A stretch of 51,247 nucleotides of DNA from Bacteroidales bacterium (GTDB lineage Bacteria; Bacteroidota; Bacteroidia; Bacteroidales; F082). This document shows, one piece after another, positions 26,206-36,306 of this stretch (its first letter is position 1; the number at the start of each line of letters is the position of its first letter). A model generated the notes under the pieces. The model was not told the DNA's origin. It saw only the letters and a program-made list of their open reading frames with translations, and made no database searches. The stretch covers positions 1 to 51,247 of the forward strand of contig JAUYGX010000072.1 of NCBI GenBank assembly GCA_030690365.1. The letters run 5' to 3'. A program made the translations under genes and the position numbers.

Positions 26206-26850
26206 TTATATGGTTTTATGTTTATGACAAAATGAATCGCAAATAACAGACTTGGGTGAGGACATCACAAAATCCCTGTCACCATTAAATACCTCCTCCG
26301 GCATTGCAAATTCCATCAAACCTTTCCCGTTAAAATCGCGTTGTAGGAATACCAACAAAACCTCCAGTATTTCCTTATAATAATGTGTAGTAATATTCTT
26401 GAATCTGGTAAGCATAAATCTGATTGCCGGCATTGTAATAATGAAACCAAGTTCGTCTGCAAAATCCGGGTCTGTTGTTTTTGAGAGAAGTGTTAGCACA
26501 TTGGGCAGGTGGTCTCCCAATTCGCTGCCACAATCTATCCCGGTTTTTTTGTGCTCACTTTGAAGGTTTACAAGCAATTGAGCTCTTTTGTAATCCTCCC
26601 CAAACAACACATACCCAATATCAAGGTAACATATTGCCTGTACATCAAAGGTTTTTAGGTAATATTCCTGCTGCTCCCTGATTGACAATTGGTTGTGTTC
26701 GCTAATTTGTTGTTGTAACGCTGGGTATCTTTCAGGTAGTTCAACTAAAATCATATCAAGGAATTCATTGGAGTATTCTCCTGCCTGTTCATTGGGATAA
26801 CTGAACATATTGGCTACAATTTTATAATGACTAAGATTTTTCATTTCCAT
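26206..26850 (-). CDS. narJ: NarJ, nitrate reductase assembly chaperone
   Basis: About 214 residues, helical, of the TorD/NarJ chaperone group. It has NMFSYPNEQAGEYSNEF near the start, LDIGYVLFGEDYKRAQLLVNL and the acidic GSELGDHLPNVLTLLS segment typical of NarJ. It guides molybdenum cofactor and Fe-S insertion into NarG and holds NarGH until NarI binds. The ATG at 26850 lies 7 bases after the narH stop; another ATG at 26844 is possible, and the longer frame to 26898 would overlap narH. Confidence 0.88.
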   Translation of the reverse strand: MEMKNLSHYKIVANMFSYPNEQAGEYSNEFLDMILVELPERYPALQQQISEHNQLSIREQQEYYLKTFDVQAICYLDIGYVLFGEDYKRAQLLVNLQSEHKKTGIDCGSELGDHLPNVLTLLSKTTDPDFADELGFIITMPAIRFMLTRFKNITTHYYKEILEVLLVFLQRDFNGKGLMEFAMPEEVFNGDRDFVMSSPKSVICDSFCHKHKTI

Positions 26851-26857
26851 TTCGTAT

Positions 26858-28348
26858 TTACAGCCCTCTTTTCGGTGGTTCCTTAAAACCGAAGCCATGG
26901 TTTCCTTTCACATCAGCCGTACTTTCCAGCATTTCCATGGCTTCTTCGCGGTGAGCTGCCGGAATTACAAACCTTTCACTGAATAAAGGCAGAGAAGTAA
27001 GCCGGAAAATGGCATCAGCCGTATCTTTATCCATCGAAACCTCTTTCATGGGGTCCGTGACTTCATTTTCGGGCAAATCGCCAACTGTTACATTTCTGCG
27101 GTGCAACCTTACAGCCATCAATTTTTTCAGGACTACTTCGATTGTTTTTTCATTTCCGGCACTAAACAGGTTGGCAAGGTATTTCATCGGTAACCTTGAT
27201 TTTTCAATAGCTCCCCAAAATGATTCACTCGTCGTTTCATAAGTACCGTTTTCAACAAAAGCCATGGTTGGCAACAATGGCGGTACGTAAAACAAGTTAG
27301 GTAATGTCCTGAATTCAGGATGTAAAGGCAGCGCCAATCCCCATTTTTTTACAAATTTATAAACTGGCGATTTCTGGGCTGCATCAATTGTGGAGTCTGC
27401 AATTCCATTTTCTTTTGCCGCTTTTATAACTTCCGGATCAAATGGATCCAGGTAAATTTCCAATTGCCTGTCAACCAATTCGCTTTCAGGACAAGAGGCT
27501 GCTGCTTCAATTTTATCGGCATCGTATAACATGACGCCCAGATATCTGATACGTCCAACGCATGAATGCATACATGCCGGGATCTGACCTGATTCAAGAC
27601 GAGGATAACACAACAAGCATTTTTCTGATTTGCCTGTGTTCCAATTGTAATAACTTTTTTTATAGGGACAAGCTGTAACACACATTCTCCATGCCCGGCA
27701 TTTTTTCTGGTTGATGAGTACAATACCGTCCTCTCCCCTTTTGTAAATGGCACCAGAAGGACAGGCGGCTACACAAGCCGGGTTGAGGCAATGGTTGCAC
27801 ATGCGGGGCAGATAGTGCATTGTCATCCGCTCAAGTTGAAACATGGCTTCCTGTTCCTGGGCCGACAGGTTTTTGAAATTCACATCTTTTCGTGCATATT
27901 CCTGGCTTCCTGACAAGTCATCATCCCAGTTTGGTCCTGATTTTGGGGTAATATACTCCCCAGTTATTAATGAAACCGGACGGGCAACAGGCTGGTCATC
28001 CCCTTCTTCTGCTTCAAACAGATGTTCGTATTGATAGGTCCATGGTTCGTAATAATCGTCAATTACAGGCAAATTCGGGTTGTGAAACATATTCTTTAAT
28101 CCTTTGAACTTACCAGCACCTTTCAGGCTCAGTTTTTTGCCTTTTATCTCCCATCCGCCTTTATATATATCCTGGTCTTCCCATTTGCTTGGATAGCCGG
28201 TGCCGGGTTTGGTTTCCACATTGTTCCACCACATATATTCAGCACCTTTGCGATCGGTCCAGATGTTTTTGCATGCGATGGAACAGGTATGGCACCCGAT
28301 GCATTTATCGAGATGGAACACCATTGAAATTTGTGATCTTATATCCAT
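26858..28348 (-). CDS. narH: NarH, Fe-S subunit of respiratory nitrate reductase
   Basis: A 496-residue iron-sulfur protein. Cluster cysteines are visible as CIGCHTCSIAC (16-26), CNHCLNPACVAACP, CRAWRMCVTACPYKK and CLLCYPRLESGQIPACMHSC. The tryptophan in CRAWRMC replaces a cysteine and marks the [3Fe-4S] cluster, as in E. coli NarH, giving three [4Fe-4S] plus one [3Fe-4S]. It wires NarI haems to NarG. The gene starts 12 bp after narG. Confidence 0.95.
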   Translation of the reverse strand: MDIRSQISMVFHLDKCIGCHTCSIACKNIWTDRKGAEYMWWNNVETKPGTGYPSKWEDQDIYKGGWEIKGKKLSLKGAGKFKGLKNMFHNPNLPVIDDYYEPWTYQYEHLFEAEEGDDQPVARPVSLITGEYITPKSGPNWDDDLSGSQEYARKDVNFKNLSAQEQEAMFQLERMTMHYLPRMCNHCLNPACVAACPSGAIYKRGEDGIVLINQKKCRAWRMCVTACPYKKSYYNWNTGKSEKCLLCYPRLESGQIPACMHSCVGRIRYLGVMLYDADKIEAAASCPESELVDRQLEIYLDPFDPEVIKAAKENGIADSTIDAAQKSPVYKFVKKWGLALPLHPEFRTLPNLFYVPPLLPTMAFVENGTYETTSESFWGAIEKSRLPMKYLANLFSAGNEKTIEVVLKKLMAVRLHRRNVTVGDLPENEVTDPMKEVSMDKDTADAIFRLTSLPLFSERFVIPAAHREEAMEMLESTADVKGNHGFGFKEPPKRGL

Positions 28349-28360
28349 TTTTCGGTTATT

Positions 28361-31300
28361 TTAAAATTCGACTTTATCCATTTTCTGCACCAATACAAAA
28401 GTGTCACGATTTACACCTACAGGCCCCCAATAATTAAAGTGGTAGGTAAACTGTCCGTATCCGCCAACCATCAGGTTAGGCTTGAGATGAATTCGGGTAA
28501 AACTGTTGTTTATACCAGAGCGTTTTCCTCCTCTTACCTGTGATTTTGGTGTTGAATAAGTACGTTCTACGGCATGATACACAAAGCACACCCCTTTCGG
28601 TATCCTTGCGCTCACACAGGCCCTGGTGGAATATACCCCATTGTCATTGAAAACTTCTACCCAGTCATTATCCTTTATTCCCATTGCTGCGGCATCTTCC
28701 TCGCTTAACCAGCATGGTTCCATACCTCTGGATAGGGTAAGCATTCGAAGTGTATCGCCGTAGGTGGAATGTATATGCCATTTTCCGTGGGGCGTAAGTA
28801 CATTCAGCAATTTTGCTTTTCCTGTAGCTACTGTCTTTCGTAACTCACCATAAGCCTCTGGCCTTGGAGATGGTTTGTAGGTTGGAAGGTGCTCACCAAA
28901 CTTGATGTATCCTTCATGATCCAGATAAAAATGTTGACGACCGGTAAGCGTACGCCATGGCACCAAACGTTCAATGTTGTAGGTATATGCTGAATAGGCC
29001 CTGCCATCAGTCAGTAATCCTGACCAAACCGGTGAGTTAAGATAACGGTGAGGTCTGGTCTGCAAATCTTTGTAATTCATCCTGACATTTTTGTTTCCTT
29101 CGGAAAGGTCACAAAGTGCCAGGCCTGTTTTCTTTTCGGCAACTTGATATGCCCTGTGCGCAAGCTCCCCGTTGGTTAGGCTTGAAAGGCGAAGAACTGC
29201 ATTGGCTGCTTCCTCATCTTCATAAATGGAAGGGTATTCAACACCGTCAATTTTTCTGACATGATCACGATCGTTCAGCATTTGTTCGTAAAAGTCAGTA
29301 GAATCGTAGCTGTTTCCATGAGCACCCAGGCCAGTTTTCATATTGGGTCCCAGACTGATGTACTTATCATAGACTTTGGTGTAATCCCTTTCCACAACAA
29401 CAAGCCCGTGCATGGTTTTTCCGGGAATGGGTTCGCATTCGCCTTTACTCCAGTCTTTAATGTGGCGTTGAGAGATTTCGCCAGGACTGTCATGAGAAAT
29501 AGGCGTATTGACAATATCCTTTACCGGTTTGTTAAAATGGGTTTTTGCCAATTCACTGGTAACCCTTGCTATTTCCCTGAAAATCACCCAGTCACTTTTC
29601 GATTCCCAAACCGGGTCGATGGCTGCAGACAGTGGATGGATAAAGGAATGCATGTCGGTACTGTTCAGGTCGGTTTTCTCGTACCATGAGGCAGCAGGAA
29701 GTATAATATCGGAATACAATGCCGATGTATCCATCCTGAAATTCAGGTTGACGATGAGATCCATTTTTCCTTTAGGGCTTTCGCTCCGCCATTTCACATC
29801 TTTTACAAACTGGTCGGCAACATCTTCAGCTATTGAATTGTGGTGCGTCCCTAAATAATGTTTTAAGAAGAACTCATGCCCTTTGGCACTTCCTCCAATC
29901 GCATTGCCCCTCCAAATATACCAGACACGAGGGAAACTGACCTCTTCATCAGGCTCGGCCACGGCATGGACAATTTCTTTGCTTTTCAGTTTTTCGACTA
30001 CATATTTTTTAATTTCATCATCAGTTCTTGCTCCTGCTTTCTCGGCATCGGCAACTATTTCAAAATTGTTTTTGTTGTATTGAGGATAAAATGGCATCCA
30101 ACCATTGCGAACCGATTTTACGGTCATATCGGCAGAATGCAATTGAGACAACTCATTTTTCGGAACCGTATTATAATCAGAATGATTGCCATCATAACGC
30201 CACTGGTCAGAATTCATGTAGTGCCAGATAGGTGTTTGTTGCAACCTTGGAGGGCCCTGCCAATCCTTTCCTGACATGATTGAACTCCAAGAATCAACCG
30301 GCGCCAGTTTCTCCTGTCCGACATAATGGTTCATCCCGCCACCGTTTACCCCGATACAGCCAGTGAGCATAAGAGCCATTGTTCCCGCACGATAAATAAG
30401 GTTGCTATGGTACCAATGGTTGATCCCTGCCCCGATGATGATGCTACATTTTCCATTCGTCGTTTCCGCAGTACGGCTCCATTCACGGGCAAACTGCAAA
30501 ACGGTTTTTGGGCCAATTCCGGTAAATATTTCTTGCCATGCCGGAGTATAGGCTGATTCTTTTTCATCGTACGAAGCCGGATAATCGCCTCCCAATCCAC
30601 GATCAACGCCATATTGGGCCATGATAAGGTCGTAAACTGTAGTTACTTTTACAAGGCCATCTACGGTTTCTATATGTTTTACAGGTACGCCTCTTTTCGC
30701 GATAATCTCATTTCCGTATTCAATAAAATCAAGCTGAAGGATTTCATCATTTTTATCGAGTAGAGTTAAAATCGGGTCGTAAATTTTACCTGTTTCGGCA
30801 TCCTCAAATTTCATGTTCCAGTTGCCGTCATTACTGTCCCAACGATGTCCCGAACTTCCACCCGGACAAACAAGGTCACCGGTTTTTGAATCTATATTCA
30901 GAAATTTCCATTCACCATTTTCGATGTCTTTATACTTATTGACTTTCCCGGCCCTCAACATTTGTCCCGGAACAAGTTTTCCATCCTGTTCAATAACCTC
31001 AACAAGGAAGGGGCTGTCAGTGTACCTTTTTGTGTAATCAATAAAATAAGGAACTTGTTTTTCGTGATGGTATTCTTTTAAAATAACATGAACTACCGCC
31101 ATCCAGAAGGCACCATCCTGCCCTGCATGAACCGGAACCCATTTATCAGCATATTTGGCCACCATATTAAAGTCGGGTGCAAAAACAACCGTTTTGGTTC
31201 CATTGTGTCTCGATTCAGCAAAAAAATGGACATCCGGCGTACGGGTCATCCCCAGATTGGCACCCATACAAGCGATAAATTTTGAGTTGTACCAATCGGC

Positions 31301-31972
31301 ACTTTCGGCCACGTCCGTTTGCTCTCCCCAAATCTCAGGAAAAGAGTTGGGCAGGTCGCAATACCAATCATAAAAACTGAGGTTGACACCACCCATTAAT
31401 TGTAAAAAGCGTGAACCTGCAGCATAGCTTAGCATTGACATAGCTGGTATTGGAGAAAAGCCAACCAGCCTGTCAGGACCGTATTTTTTGGTAGTATAAA
31501 TATTTGAAGCCGCTATAATCTCCAGAGCTTCATCCCAGTTAACACGTCTCAGTCCGCCTTTTCCCCTTGCTGTCTGATACCTTTTTCTGGTTTCAGGGTT
31601 GTTTTGTATATTTTCCCAGGCTTTCAGAGCGTCACCTGTTTTGGCTTTTTCTTCATTAAAAATATCCAGCAAAGCTCCTCGTATCATCGGATATTTTACC
31701 CGGATCGGGCTGTACAGATACCAGGAAAACGAAATACCACGCTGGCAACCTCTCGGTTCGTAAGGTGGCAACGATTTTTCAAGCAAAGGATAATCGAGTG
31801 CCTGGGTTTCCCAAACCACGATACCATCTTTTACATGGATGTTCCAACTACATCCACCGGTACAATTCACACCATGTGTGCTTCTTACAACTTTATCGTG
31901 TTGATATCGGTTTCGGTAAAACTCTTCCCACTGACGGGTTTTTGGGGAAATTAAATCTTTGATCCAACTCAT
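28361..31972 (-). CDS. narG: NarG, catalytic subunit of respiratory nitrate reductase
   Basis: A 1203-residue bis-MGD molybdoenzyme. The FS0 cluster ligands are His33, Cys37, Cys41 and Cys76 (H-x3-C-x3-C-x34-C), the NarG-specific histidine form. [20 protein letters not shown] contains the aspartate expected to bind molybdenum, and WGEQTDV is a NarG signature. There is no twin-arginine signal peptide before the FS0 motif, so nitrate reduction is placed in the cytoplasm, which fits two NarK transporters. Length is slightly below the E. coli enzyme (about 1247). The start is 16 bp after the dihaem cytochrome gene. Confidence 0.96.
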   Translation of the reverse strand: MSWIKDLISPKTRQWEEFYRNRYQHDKVVRSTHGVNCTGGCSWNIHVKDGIVVWETQALDYPLLEKSLPPYEPRGCQRGISFSWYLYSPIRVKYPMIRGALLDIFNEEKAKTGDALKAWENIQNNPETRKRYQTARGKGGLRRVNWDEALEIIAASNIYTTKKYGPDRLVGFSPIPAMSMLSYAAGSRFLQLMGGVNLSFYDWYCDLPNSFPEIWGEQTDVAESADWYNSKFIACMGANLGMTRTPDVHFFAESRHNGTKTVVFAPDFNMVAKYADKWVPVHAGQDGAFWMAVVHVILKEYHHEKQVPYFIDYTKRYTDSPFLVEVIEQDGKLVPGQMLRAGKVNKYKDIENGEWKFLNIDSKTGDLVCPGGSSGHRWDSNDGNWNMKFEDAETGKIYDPILTLLDKNDEILQLDFIEYGNEIIAKRGVPVKHIETVDGLVKVTTVYDLIMAQYGVDRGLGGDYPASYDEKESAYTPAWQEIFTGIGPKTVLQFAREWSRTAETTNGKCSIIIGAGINHWYHSNLIYRAGTMALMLTGCIGVNGGGMNHYVGQEKLAPVDSWSSIMSGKDWQGPPRLQQTPIWHYMNSDQWRYDGNHSDYNTVPKNELSQLHSADMTVKSVRNGWMPFYPQYNKNNFEIVADAEKAGARTDDEIKKYVVEKLKSKEIVHAVAEPDEEVSFPRVWYIWRGNAIGGSAKGHEFFLKHYLGTHHNSIAEDVADQFVKDVKWRSESPKGKMDLIVNLNFRMDTSALYSDIILPAASWYEKTDLNSTDMHSFIHPLSAAIDPVWESKSDWVIFREIARVTSELAKTHFNKPVKDIVNTPISHDSPGEISQRHIKDWSKGECEPIPGKTMHGLVVVERDYTKVYDKYISLGPNMKTGLGAHGNSYDSTDFYEQMLNDRDHVRKIDGVEYPSIYEDEEAANAVLRLSSLTNGELAHRAYQVAEKKTGLALCDLSEGNKNVRMNYKDLQTRPHRYLNSPVWSGLLTDGRAYSAYTYNIERLVPWRTLTGRQHFYLDHEGYIKFGEHLPTYKPSPRPEAYGELRKTVATGKAKLLNVLTPHGKWHIHSTYGDTLRMLTLSRGMEPCWLSEEDAAAMGIKDNDWVEVFNDNGVYSTRACVSARIPKGVCFVYHAVERTYSTPKSQVRGGKRSGINNSFTRIHLKPNLMVGGYGQFTYHFNYWGPVGVNRDTFVLVQKMDKVEF

Positions 31973-31988
31973 AAAAATATATGTTACC

Positions 31989-32831
31989 TTAGTTAATTAC
32001 TTTTGAGGGCCTGTCAAGGATTTCCCGGTTTACCGGAAATTTTTTCCTTTTAAAATATAATAGGACCGTGCTCATAAAAATCGTTACAAAGACCACCAAT
32101 CCAAAAAATGCAAACGTGGTGCTGAAATCGGTCGGTCGCTGGTAATATCTTTCTTCACTGACATTTTTAAGGTAGGCTGTCACGTTAATCACTTCTTCTT
32201 CAGTTAAGTCATGATTCGTAAAAGCAGCAGTCATTACAGGAAAAGGAGGGCTTTTAATTACAGCAGCTATTCCGGCACTTCCCAATATATCGTACGATTC
32301 GGTAAGGTCCTTGGCAAGGGTTCCACTGCTAAAAATTCTTTCGTCCTTTACTTTATGACAACCAACACAGGCAGGACCTTCATTTGTAAAAGGCTGTTTT
32401 CCGGAAAAAAGCAGAAGCCCGACCTTGATATTTTCCAAAGTTGTCCCGCTTAAGATATCGGTTATCACAGTCTGTTCCTGAGCACCATCGCTTATGTCCG
32501 AGCTGATATAGTTAAGGATACTAACAATCTGCGCTTCAGAATAGGCAACATCTGGCATCATAATGCTGTTGTATTCTTTGAAGATAGCCACCGCATCTGT
32601 ATCACCACTTTTTATGACCGTTGTTGAGGATTTAATAAACGGAACCAGCCATTCCTTACTTCTTTTCTGGTTTATCCCCGACAAATCCGGTCCTACCAAC
32701 CTGCCTTTTCCAATAGTGTGGCAGGCAGCGCAGGTTGTTTTAAAAAGTTGTTCACCTTCATCAGCTCTGCCAATGGTAAACAAAAATATTCCAACAATCA
32801 ATAAAATGGAGTTCATTAGGTTCTTGTTCAT
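31989..32831 (-). CDS. membrane-anchored dihaem cytochrome c heading the nar run
   Basis: A 280-residue protein with signal peptide ([21 protein letters not shown]), two cytochrome c domains (CAACH 34-38 with later MMPDV as a likely Met ligand; CVGCH 155-159 with later PVMTAAF) and one C-terminal helix (about 239-261) followed by a basic tail. The catalytic NarG site should be cytoplasmic, so this periplasm-facing cytochrome probably acts beside NarI, accepting or donating electrons, as proposed for NarC-type cytochromes in other nar clusters. Its exact role is not clear. Confidence 0.82.
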   Translation of the reverse strand: MNKNLMNSILLIVGIFLFTIGRADEGEQLFKTTCAACHTIGKGRLVGPDLSGINQKRSKEWLVPFIKSSTTVIKSGDTDAVAIFKEYNSIMMPDVAYSEAQIVSILNYISSDISDGAQEQTVITDILSGTTLENIKVGLLLFSGKQPFTNEGPACVGCHKVKDERIFSSGTLAKDLTESYDILGSAGIAAVIKSPPFPVMTAAFTNHDLTEEEVINVTAYLKNVSEERYYQRPTDFSTTFAFFGLVVFVTIFMSTVLLYFKRKKFPVNREILDRPSKVIN

Positions 32832-32892
32832 GAAAAACAGGATTAGAATTCGGAGGTAAAAATATTACTATTTTATTCTCTATTATCCTTTT

Positions 32893-32910
32893 TTATGATC
32901 GTGGTCATAA
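32893..32910. promoter_or_regulatory. Crp/Fnr-type operator upstream of the nar run
   Basis: TTATGA-N6-TCATAA is a perfect 6-bp dyad with the TGA-N6-TCA geometry of Crp/Fnr sites. It lies about 62 bp before the cytochrome ATG and about 30 bp upstream of a weak -7 element (minus-strand TATTTTTA, 32857-32864), an activator-like position. The two Crp/Fnr paralogues at the end of the same run are likely binders (inferred). Confidence 0.6.
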
Positions 32911-32928
32911 TTTAGATTTAATCTAAAT
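32910..32928. promoter_or_regulatory. perfect 19-bp palindrome next to the Crp/Fnr-like site
   Basis: ATTTAGATT (32910-32918) and AATCTAAAT (32920-32928) are exact inverted copies around one T. It shares its first base with the Crp/Fnr-like site, so two regulators could compete or cooperate. The protein that binds is unknown. Confidence 0.55.
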
Positions 32929-33177
32929 ATTTAATAATATATTCATATGTTTTATATTTAGTTTGTTGTAGTGATATTTATTGATCTATCTAATCTTCTG
33001 ACTTGTTAAATTATGTTTACTATCATATATATTCAGCATTATCATACCGTAAGAAGTCAGGTTCACATCAATTCAATAAAAAATAAAGAAATACTTTTCT
33101 GTCCAATTGCCGGTTAACCATCACGATCGAAAACTTTTTATAAAACAAAGGAATTAATTTTTCCTTGTTGATAAATA

Positions 33178-33201
33178 ATAGTGGATATATCTATCCACTA
33201 T
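33178..33201. promoter_or_regulatory. Rrf2-type operator upstream of rrf2
   Basis: ATAGTGGATA (33178-33187) and TATCCACTAT (33192-33201) form a perfect 10-bp inverted repeat around TATC. It covers the -33 region of the promoter whose -7 element TACCTTTG is at 33216-33223. A near copy precedes ric at 33691-33714, so it is probably the binding site of the Rrf2 protein encoded between them. Confidence 0.75.
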
Positions 33202-33215
33202 ATAAATTAAATAAC

Positions 33216-33223
33216 TACCTTTG
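33216..33223 (+). promoter_or_regulatory. Bacteroidota -7 element of rrf2
   Basis: TACCTTTG fits TAnnTTTG and lies 18 bp before the GTG start at 33242. The adjoining operator would block it when occupied. Confidence 0.6.
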
Positions 33224-33241
33224 CCTCCTAAATAAGATAAT

Positions 33242-33676
33242 GTGTTTTCAAAATCTTGCGAATACGGAATAAGGGCTTCAATATACATTGCCGAACAATC
33301 GTTATTGGACAAAAAAGTAAGCTTAAAAGAGGTGGCCAAAGCCATCAATTCGCCGGAGGCTTACACTTCAAAGATATTGCAACAACTTGCCTTAAATAAA
33401 ATTATACACACAGATAAAGGGCCAACGGGAGGTTTTTCGATGGACAATACCGTGATTGAAGATGTAAATTTAGCCGCAATTGTATTCGCGATTGATGGTG
33501 ACAATGTATATAATGGTTGTGGATTGGGATTGCCCAGTTGCAATGAAAATATGCCCTGCCCTGTACACGCTCAATTTAAAAGAATAAGGGAAGATCTAAA
33601 AAATATGCTTGAAACGACAACGATGAAATCTTTAACCCTGGGCTTGGTCGGGGGATCAACTTTTTTGAAAAGGTAA
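33242..33676 (+). CDS. Rrf2-family Fe-S regulator (NsrR/IscR-like)
   Basis: A 144-residue Rrf2 regulator starting at GTG 33242. The start is fixed by the family N-terminus MFSKSCEYGIRA; the nearby ATG at 33239 is in another frame. A winged helix (about 1-65, SLKEVAKAINSPEAYTSKIL) precedes three cysteines, 93, 100 and 106 (C-x6-C-x5-C), the expected Fe-S ligands. NsrR and IscR relatives sense NO or cluster status. Identical-type palindromes before this gene and before ric imply self-repression and control of NO repair genes. Whether the cluster is 2Fe-2S or 4Fe-4S cannot be told. Confidence 0.9.
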   Translation: MFSKSCEYGIRASIYIAEQSLLDKKVSLKEVAKAINSPEAYTSKILQQLALNKIIHTDKGPTGGFSMDNTVIEDVNLAAIVFAIDGDNVYNGCGLGLPSCNENMPCPVHAQFKRIREDLKNMLETTTMKSLTLGLVGGSTFLKR

Positions 33677-33690
33677 AAAAATTTAAATTA

Positions 33691-33714
33691 ATAGTGGATA
33701 TACTTATCCAATAA
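33691..33714. promoter_or_regulatory. second Rrf2-type operator, upstream of ric
   Basis: ATAGTGGATA (33691-33700), TACT, TATCCAATAA (33705-33714). The left arm is identical to the rrf2 operator and the right arm differs at two bases. It lies 25 bp before the ric ATG at 33739. Confidence 0.72.
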
Positions 33715-33738
33715 TATAAACAAATTAAATCTAATAAA

Positions 33739-34464
33739 ATGAATATATCACAGGACCAAATTATCGGTGAATTGGTAGCGCAAGACTACCGCACAGCATC
33801 GGTTTTTAAAAAATACGGAATAGACTTTTGCTGCCAGGGCAACACTACCATTAATAATGCTTGTGAAAAGAAAAGCATCGATGCCGGAATAGTGCTAAAG
33901 GACCTGGATGAAGTTGCCCGGGAAAAAGGAAGTACAATCGATTATCAAACATGGCCATTGGACTTGCTGGTCGATTATATCGTGAAAAAGCACCACCGGT
34001 ATGTGGAAGAAAAATCCGTGGAAATAATACCCTATCTGAATAAAATATGCGAGGTTCACGGCGAACGACATCCTGAACTTTTGGAAATTAATGACCTTTT
34101 TAACCTTTCCGTTGGGGTGCTGGCCCAGCATATGAAGAAAGAAGAATTGGATTTGTTTCCTTATATCCAAAAAATGGTTCAAGCCAGACAAGAAGGCACT
34201 AAAATAGTTGTGCCTGGCTTTGGCAGCATTAAAGACCTGATAAGCATAATGGAGGAAGAACATACCATCGAAGGTGACCGCTTTAGAAAAATTGAGGAAC
34301 TGAGCAATCAATATACAACGCCCGCAGATGCCTGTAATACCTACCGGGTAACAATTGCACTATTGAAAGAATTTGAAGATGATTTGCATTTGCATATTCA
34401 TTTGGAGAATAATATTTTGTTTCCAAAGTCTATTAAATTGGAGAAGGAATTAATTTCATACTAA
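33739..34464 (+). CDS. ric: Ric (ScdA/YtfE), di-iron repair of iron centres protein
   Basis: A 241-residue protein with an N-terminal DUF542 (ScdA_N) domain carrying the FCCQG motif (Cys31, Cys32) and a C-terminal hemerythrin-like domain. Iron-ligand candidates are in KKHHRYVEE, AQHMKKEELDLFP, EEEHTIEGD and HLHIHLENNILFP. Ric proteins repair Fe-S clusters damaged by NO or peroxide and may release iron. The Rrf2-type operator just upstream and the DUF59 Fe-S assembly gene in the same run support this role. The next gene starts 19 bp downstream. Confidence 0.93.
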   Translation: MNISQDQIIGELVAQDYRTASVFKKYGIDFCCQGNTTINNACEKKSIDAGIVLKDLDEVAREKGSTIDYQTWPLDLLVDYIVKKHHRYVEEKSVEIIPYLNKICEVHGERHPELLEINDLFNLSVGVLAQHMKKEELDLFPYIQKMVQARQEGTKIVVPGFGSIKDLISIMEEEHTIEGDRFRKIEELSNQYTTPADACNTYRVTIALLKEFEDDLHLHIHLENNILFPKSIKLEKELISY

Positions 34465-34483
34465 ACTTAAATCATGATACCTG

Positions 34484-35011
34484 ATGAAAAAAGAAAATAT
34501 AATAACGTTGGATGTGAGGCCTATCCTGGCATCTGGCACCGATCCTTTTATGACCATCATGTCGGCACTCGACAAACTTCCTGCCGGACATACCCTGGAA
34601 ATTGTCAATTCGTTTGAGCCTATCCCACTATTAAATAAGCTGAAAAAAGAGGGTTATGATTATAAAACTGATCGCTCGGATATTTCTGTAGTACATACCT
34701 TTATTGAAAAAATAGAAGATCAACCAGTTGAAGAAATCAAACTGACTTCCAAGCGTGAATCCATGTCGTTTGAGGAATGTGAATCCAAATTCAAAGGGCG
34801 CATGGTGGAGTTGGATGTGCGCCACCTGGAGATGCCCATGCCGATGGTTACCATTCTCGAATCGCTTGAAACATTAAAAGTAGGAGAGGCCTTGTTTGTC
34901 CACCATCAAAGGTTGCCACAGTTCCTGTTGCCCGAATTGGAAGACCGACGTTATATCTGGGCTTCAAAAGTAGTGGATGAAGGCAATACCAAATTGATAA
35001 TCTTTAAGTAA
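34484..35011 (+). CDS. protein with two DUF2249 domains
   Basis: A 175-residue cytoplasmic protein. The first DUF2249 spans about 3-75 (LDVRPILASGTDPFMTIMSALDKLPAGHTLEIVNSF) and the second about 105-172 (VELDVRHLEMPMPMVTILESLETLKVGEALFVHH). DUF2249 has a TusA-like fold and is commonly linked to hemerythrin and NO-reduction genes. The two domains may form an intramolecular dimer. The stop overlaps the next start (TAATG), so expression is coupled to the membrane protein. Confidence 0.85.
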   Translation: MKKENIITLDVRPILASGTDPFMTIMSALDKLPAGHTLEIVNSFEPIPLLNKLKKEGYDYKTDRSDISVVHTFIEKIEDQPVEEIKLTSKRESMSFEECESKFKGRMVELDVRHLEMPMPMVTILESLETLKVGEALFVHHQRLPQFLLPELEDRRYIWASKVVDEGNTKLIIFK

Positions 35012-36306
35012 TGCAGCCGGGTTTAAGTACTAAAAACGCACCTTCTATCTGGGTGGTGGCGCCTCATTTTCTGGTGGGCACCCTGGTTTTTTTAATCGCT
35101 ACCACTATGCTGGCATTCAATCAGGATGCCTTGTTAGACTATCACATTAGTGGTCCCGTGTTGGCGATTGTTCACCTATTGATACTGGGATGGATCACCA
35201 CGGTCATATTCGGCGCACTTTATCAGCTGATTCCTGTCATCATGGAAGTAAAGCTTTACAGCGAAAGATTGGCATACATCACACTGGTCAGTCTTCTTTC
35301 CGGGCTAATTATCATGGTGTTGTCTTTTTTGGATTTCCGATTTCAACTGACATTGGGATTTGAAATTGGCGGATCATTGGTTTTTAATGCCATGGTATTG
35401 TTTGCTGTCAATACTTTTAAAAGTGCGGCCAGAGCTGAAAAAAAGTCCATACACGGTTTATTTATTCAGACATCAGTTATTTATTTGATACTAACGGTAC
35501 TTATGGGCCTTTTTATACTTTTCAATTTGTCGTACAATGTGTTACCTATACCACATACCACTTTGTTGGCCGTTCATTCGGCACTGGGTCTGGTGGGGTG
35601 GTTTATGATGCTCATTATAGGCGTGGCTTCCAAGTTGATGCCCATGTTTCTAATCGTACACAAAACAAAATTGGCCTGGTTGAAAATGGCCTTTTGGTTT
35701 CTGAATGCAGGTATTTGGATGGTGATGATCAACGCTTTTTTCTTTTCTTTCAACTTTTACCTTAATCTGATTTCATTGGCTGCCATTTTAATGGGATTGT
35801 TGTTGTTTTTAAGATTTAACATGGATGTCTTTACAAGGCGTTTGAGGCGAAGACTGGACATCGGGATGAAACTGTCGGTGGTTGGATTGTCGTTTCTGGC
35901 TCTGAGTATCATTGCGTTTATTCTGTTGTTTTTCAATAACGGAGCAATTCCGCTTCCCGGAGGCAGGATGGAAATCATTTTCGGTGTGCTGTTATTATAT
36001 GGCTTCTTTTCAGGATTAATTCTGGGGCAAACATACAAAACCCTGCCATTTATTATTTGGCTGTTTCACTATCAGTCGATGGTGGGAAAAGCCAAAGTGC
36101 CCATGCCTGCCGATTTGTACAAGCATAAATTGGCCGAATTCCACTTATATACTTTTATTGCCAGTCTGGTGGCGCTTATAACGGGACTGGCATTCTCCAT
36201 TGAATGGTTGGTGATGATTGGCATCTTGTTGATGGTGATTACCGCTATCCTTTATTCCCTTAATACCATTGGAATGATTTTTCATAATAAAAAGCAACTA
36301 ACATGA
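35011..36306 (+). CDS. NnrS/haem-copper-subunit-I-like polytopic membrane protein
   Basis: A 431-residue protein with about twelve membrane helices. It resembles the reduced haem-copper oxidase subunit I/NnrS-like proteins found with NO-response genes. Histidines lie where such proteins bind haem: APHFL (19), DYHISGPVLAIVH (45 and 54) and IPHTTLLAVHSALGLVGW. The full oxidase motif set, including the Cu-B HxxxY site, was not seen, so it may be a haem protein for NO tolerance rather than an oxidase. It lies in a tight run with Ric, DUF2249 and DUF59. Confidence 0.68.
   Translation: MQPGLSTKNAPSIWVVAPHFLVGTLVFLIATTMLAFNQDALLDYHISGPVLAIVHLLILGWITTVIFGALYQLIPVIMEVKLYSERLAYITLVSLLSGLIIMVLSFLDFRFQLTLGFEIGGSLVFNAMVLFAVNTFKSAARAEKKSIHGLFIQTSVIYLILTVLMGLFILFNLSYNVLPIPHTTLLAVHSALGLVGWFMMLIIGVASKLMPMFLIVHKTKLAWLKMAFWFLNAGIWMVMINAFFFSFNFYLNLISLAAILMGLLLFLRFNMDVFTRRLRRRLDIGMKLSVVGLSFLALSIIAFILLFFNNGAIPLPGGRMEIIFGVLLLYGFFSGLILGQTYKTLPFIIWLFHYQSMVGKAKVPMPADLYKHKLAEFHLYTFIASLVALITGLAFSIEWLVMIGILLMVITAILYSLNTIGMIFHNKKQLT

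Larger units (their letters stand above)
32832..33241. other. 410-bp divergent regulatory region of nar and rrf2
   Basis: No gene seen. It holds three dyads, listed separately: a Crp/Fnr-like site at 32893-32910, a perfect palindrome at 32910-32928 and an Rrf2-type operator at 33178-33201. The middle part (about 32950-33150) is AT-rich with no clear structure. Confidence 0.6.

Noticed and set aside
26851-26898. Longer start for narJ
   Set aside because: It overlaps the end of narH, and the NarJ-like sequence begins only at the later ATG.
35011-36306. A true NO reductase or cytochrome oxidase subunit I
   Set aside because: The Cu-B histidine-tyrosine motif and the full set of haem ligands were not seen by eye.
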